Shown one piece after another: positions 43,284 to 44,133 of a DNA stretch of 44,133 nucleotides (position 1 is the first letter of the stretch; each line of letters opens with the position of its first letter). The notes beneath the pieces were generated by a model. That model saw only the letters and a list, made by a program, of their open reading frames with translations. It was not told the origin of the DNA and searched no databases. The translations under genes and the position numbers were made by a program. The stretch comes from Akkermansia muciniphila. Lineage in GTDB: Bacteria; Verrucomicrobiota; Verrucomicrobiia; Limisphaerales; F1-80-MAGS106. The stretch is from assembly GCA_945865375.1 (NCBI GenBank), contig CAMBEJ010000024.1:1-44133 (forward strand), in the 5' to 3' direction.

Positions 43284-43640
43284 TCAAGACCGGAATGCGC
43301 TTCTTCGACGCAGCAAAATCCCATCGAGATAACCTGCTGCCGTGACATCGTACGCCAGGCAAAACATCGGCCACCAGGCCGGAACACCGGCGTTCACGAT
43401 CACATCTGCGTGGAAGAAATCGAAAATTCCATGGAAAAACAACACGCCCACAACTAGCCAAAGGTTTCGTTTAAACCCGATGACGGCGACCAGGATGAAC
43501 CCCGCGATCCCAACCGATTCGCTGGCCAGCGCGGGCATTACCCACTCATCACTGCGACTAGGCCGTAATACGAAGCGATGACGATCATCAAAAAGGGGTA
43601 AAACGCGCGGTCACGGTCAAACTCTCCCGCCCAAAGACCC
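43284..43640 (-). pseudogene. frameshifted small membrane protein
   Basis: Two frames on the minus strand join into one protein. The first ends EFDRDRAFYPFLMIVIASYY-GLVAVMSG at a TAA (43540-43538). The second begins at the overlapping ATG (43538) with ALASESVGIAGFILVAVIGF, then KRNLWLVVGVLFFHGIFDFF and VPAWWPMFCLAYDVTAAGYL. Together they look like a family of four-helix membrane proteins with the F-D-R-D-R-x-F-Y-P opening and a G-F-K-x-N-L-W-x-x centre. A one- or two-base shift near 43538 breaks it, and the N-terminus upstream of 43640 is also lost. A sequencing error could mimic the shift. Confidence 0.65.
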
Positions 43641-43644
43641 AGAC

Positions 43645-44133
43645 CACCCCTGACCAGACCAGCTCGATCCAGGTTCACCCCCCCCCTCCGGCTCCATCCG
43701 GGCGGGAATTTTCCCACCCCCGCACGCTTGCCGAAGGCACACACTAATGTGACGGCGTATCAGCTTGGCGACCTGGCTCGTGAAAGACCACTTTCGCAGC
43801 CAGTGAGAGCTGGTAAGATTCGCTGCATTTTTGTCAGACTTGGTAGTCTTCATGACTTTTGCGCCCGATGCCTGCACCCCTGCCGAATCGTTCTCTCCAT
43901 GCATGGATCTCGCATGAAGGCCCCTGTGGAGCGGTCACCCACCCCAGGCCCCTGAACGACGAAAAACTTTGGCCAGTCATTCACCCTAAAAACCGCGATT
44001 GGAATAGCCACAAAAGAGCACAAAGATCGCAAAGAGAAGGGCTTCAAGCGTCACGGTCAACGAAACATTGCTCACCCAGCAAGGAAATGATGAAGTCGGA
44101 AGATGCCTGTCAGAACTTATTCTCTTTGCGTTC
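43645..44133. other. end of window, no supported gene
   Basis: About 490 bases with no credible protein on either strand. Short frames of 65-95 residues are present but none shows a recognisable motif. No tRNA or terminator was seen. Confidence 0.5.

Overview
The window looks like a chromosome segment of a Verrucomicrobiota bacterium, probably of the Pedosphaera/Limisphaerales type. The basis is gene content: lamin-tail plus CotH-kinase secreted proteins, a planctomycete-type cytochrome c (PSC1) remnant, a SWIB-domain remnant, Tat-exported sugar-related proteins, and many small palindromic or REP-like repeats. No rRNA or ribosomal protein gene is present, so this placement is inferred.

Layout. 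1-3770 is a worn accessory island: a 33-bp inverted-repeat element, an IS4-type transposase remnant, a nucleotidyltransferase-fold gene with a small partner, and a compact three-gene set on the minus strand (MqsR-like toxin, MqsA-like antitoxin, SecB-like chaperone) that looks like a toxin-antitoxin-chaperone (TAC) module, abutting a broken DUF4143 ATPase. 3771-7770 holds housekeeping genes: trpE, a membrane protein, hisI, hisF and a small HTH-like protein. 7890-13652 carries an SDR, a DUF554 membrane protein and a giant secreted lamin-tail/CotH protein. selB follows at 13701-15638. 16701-22080 is a plus-strand sugar-acid cluster (HpcH/HpaI aldolase, 2-hydroxyacid dehydrogenase, SDR, exported beta-propeller, L-rhamnose mutarotase, second SDR). 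VapBC follows, then a minus-strand enolase-superfamily sugar-acid dehydratase with two tandem Tat-exported paralogues of unknown function, and a divergent secreted TIM-barrel protein. 27905-29500 has a coiled-coil nuclease-like protein, tRNA-Arg(CCU) and an integrase remnant. 29539-33196 encodes a two-subunit 2-oxoacid:ferredoxin oxidoreductase.

The most informative part is 34107-37062, a selenocysteine island. It holds a SelW-like selenoprotein with a CxxU motif, tRNA-Sec, selD that itself contains an in-frame UGA, and selA. With selB 20 kb away, the window holds the whole bacterial Sec synthesis and insertion apparatus plus two recoded genes. Both recoded UGAs are followed by hairpins of SECIS type. 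A standard gene caller would miss the selW-like gene and truncate selD. Just upstream, on the other strand, lies a multi-hairpin element ending in a strong intrinsic terminator, which I read as an unidentified structured RNA.

37067-44133 carries a second, EF-hand-containing CotH protein, a Q/N/R-rich EF-hand protein, truncated PSC1 and SWIB genes meeting at a REP-like repeat, a Cys-rich conserved protein of unknown function and a frameshifted membrane protein.

A recurring theme is a short sequence containing GGGGACAGAC. It appears at four places, three of them at breakpoints between damaged genes.
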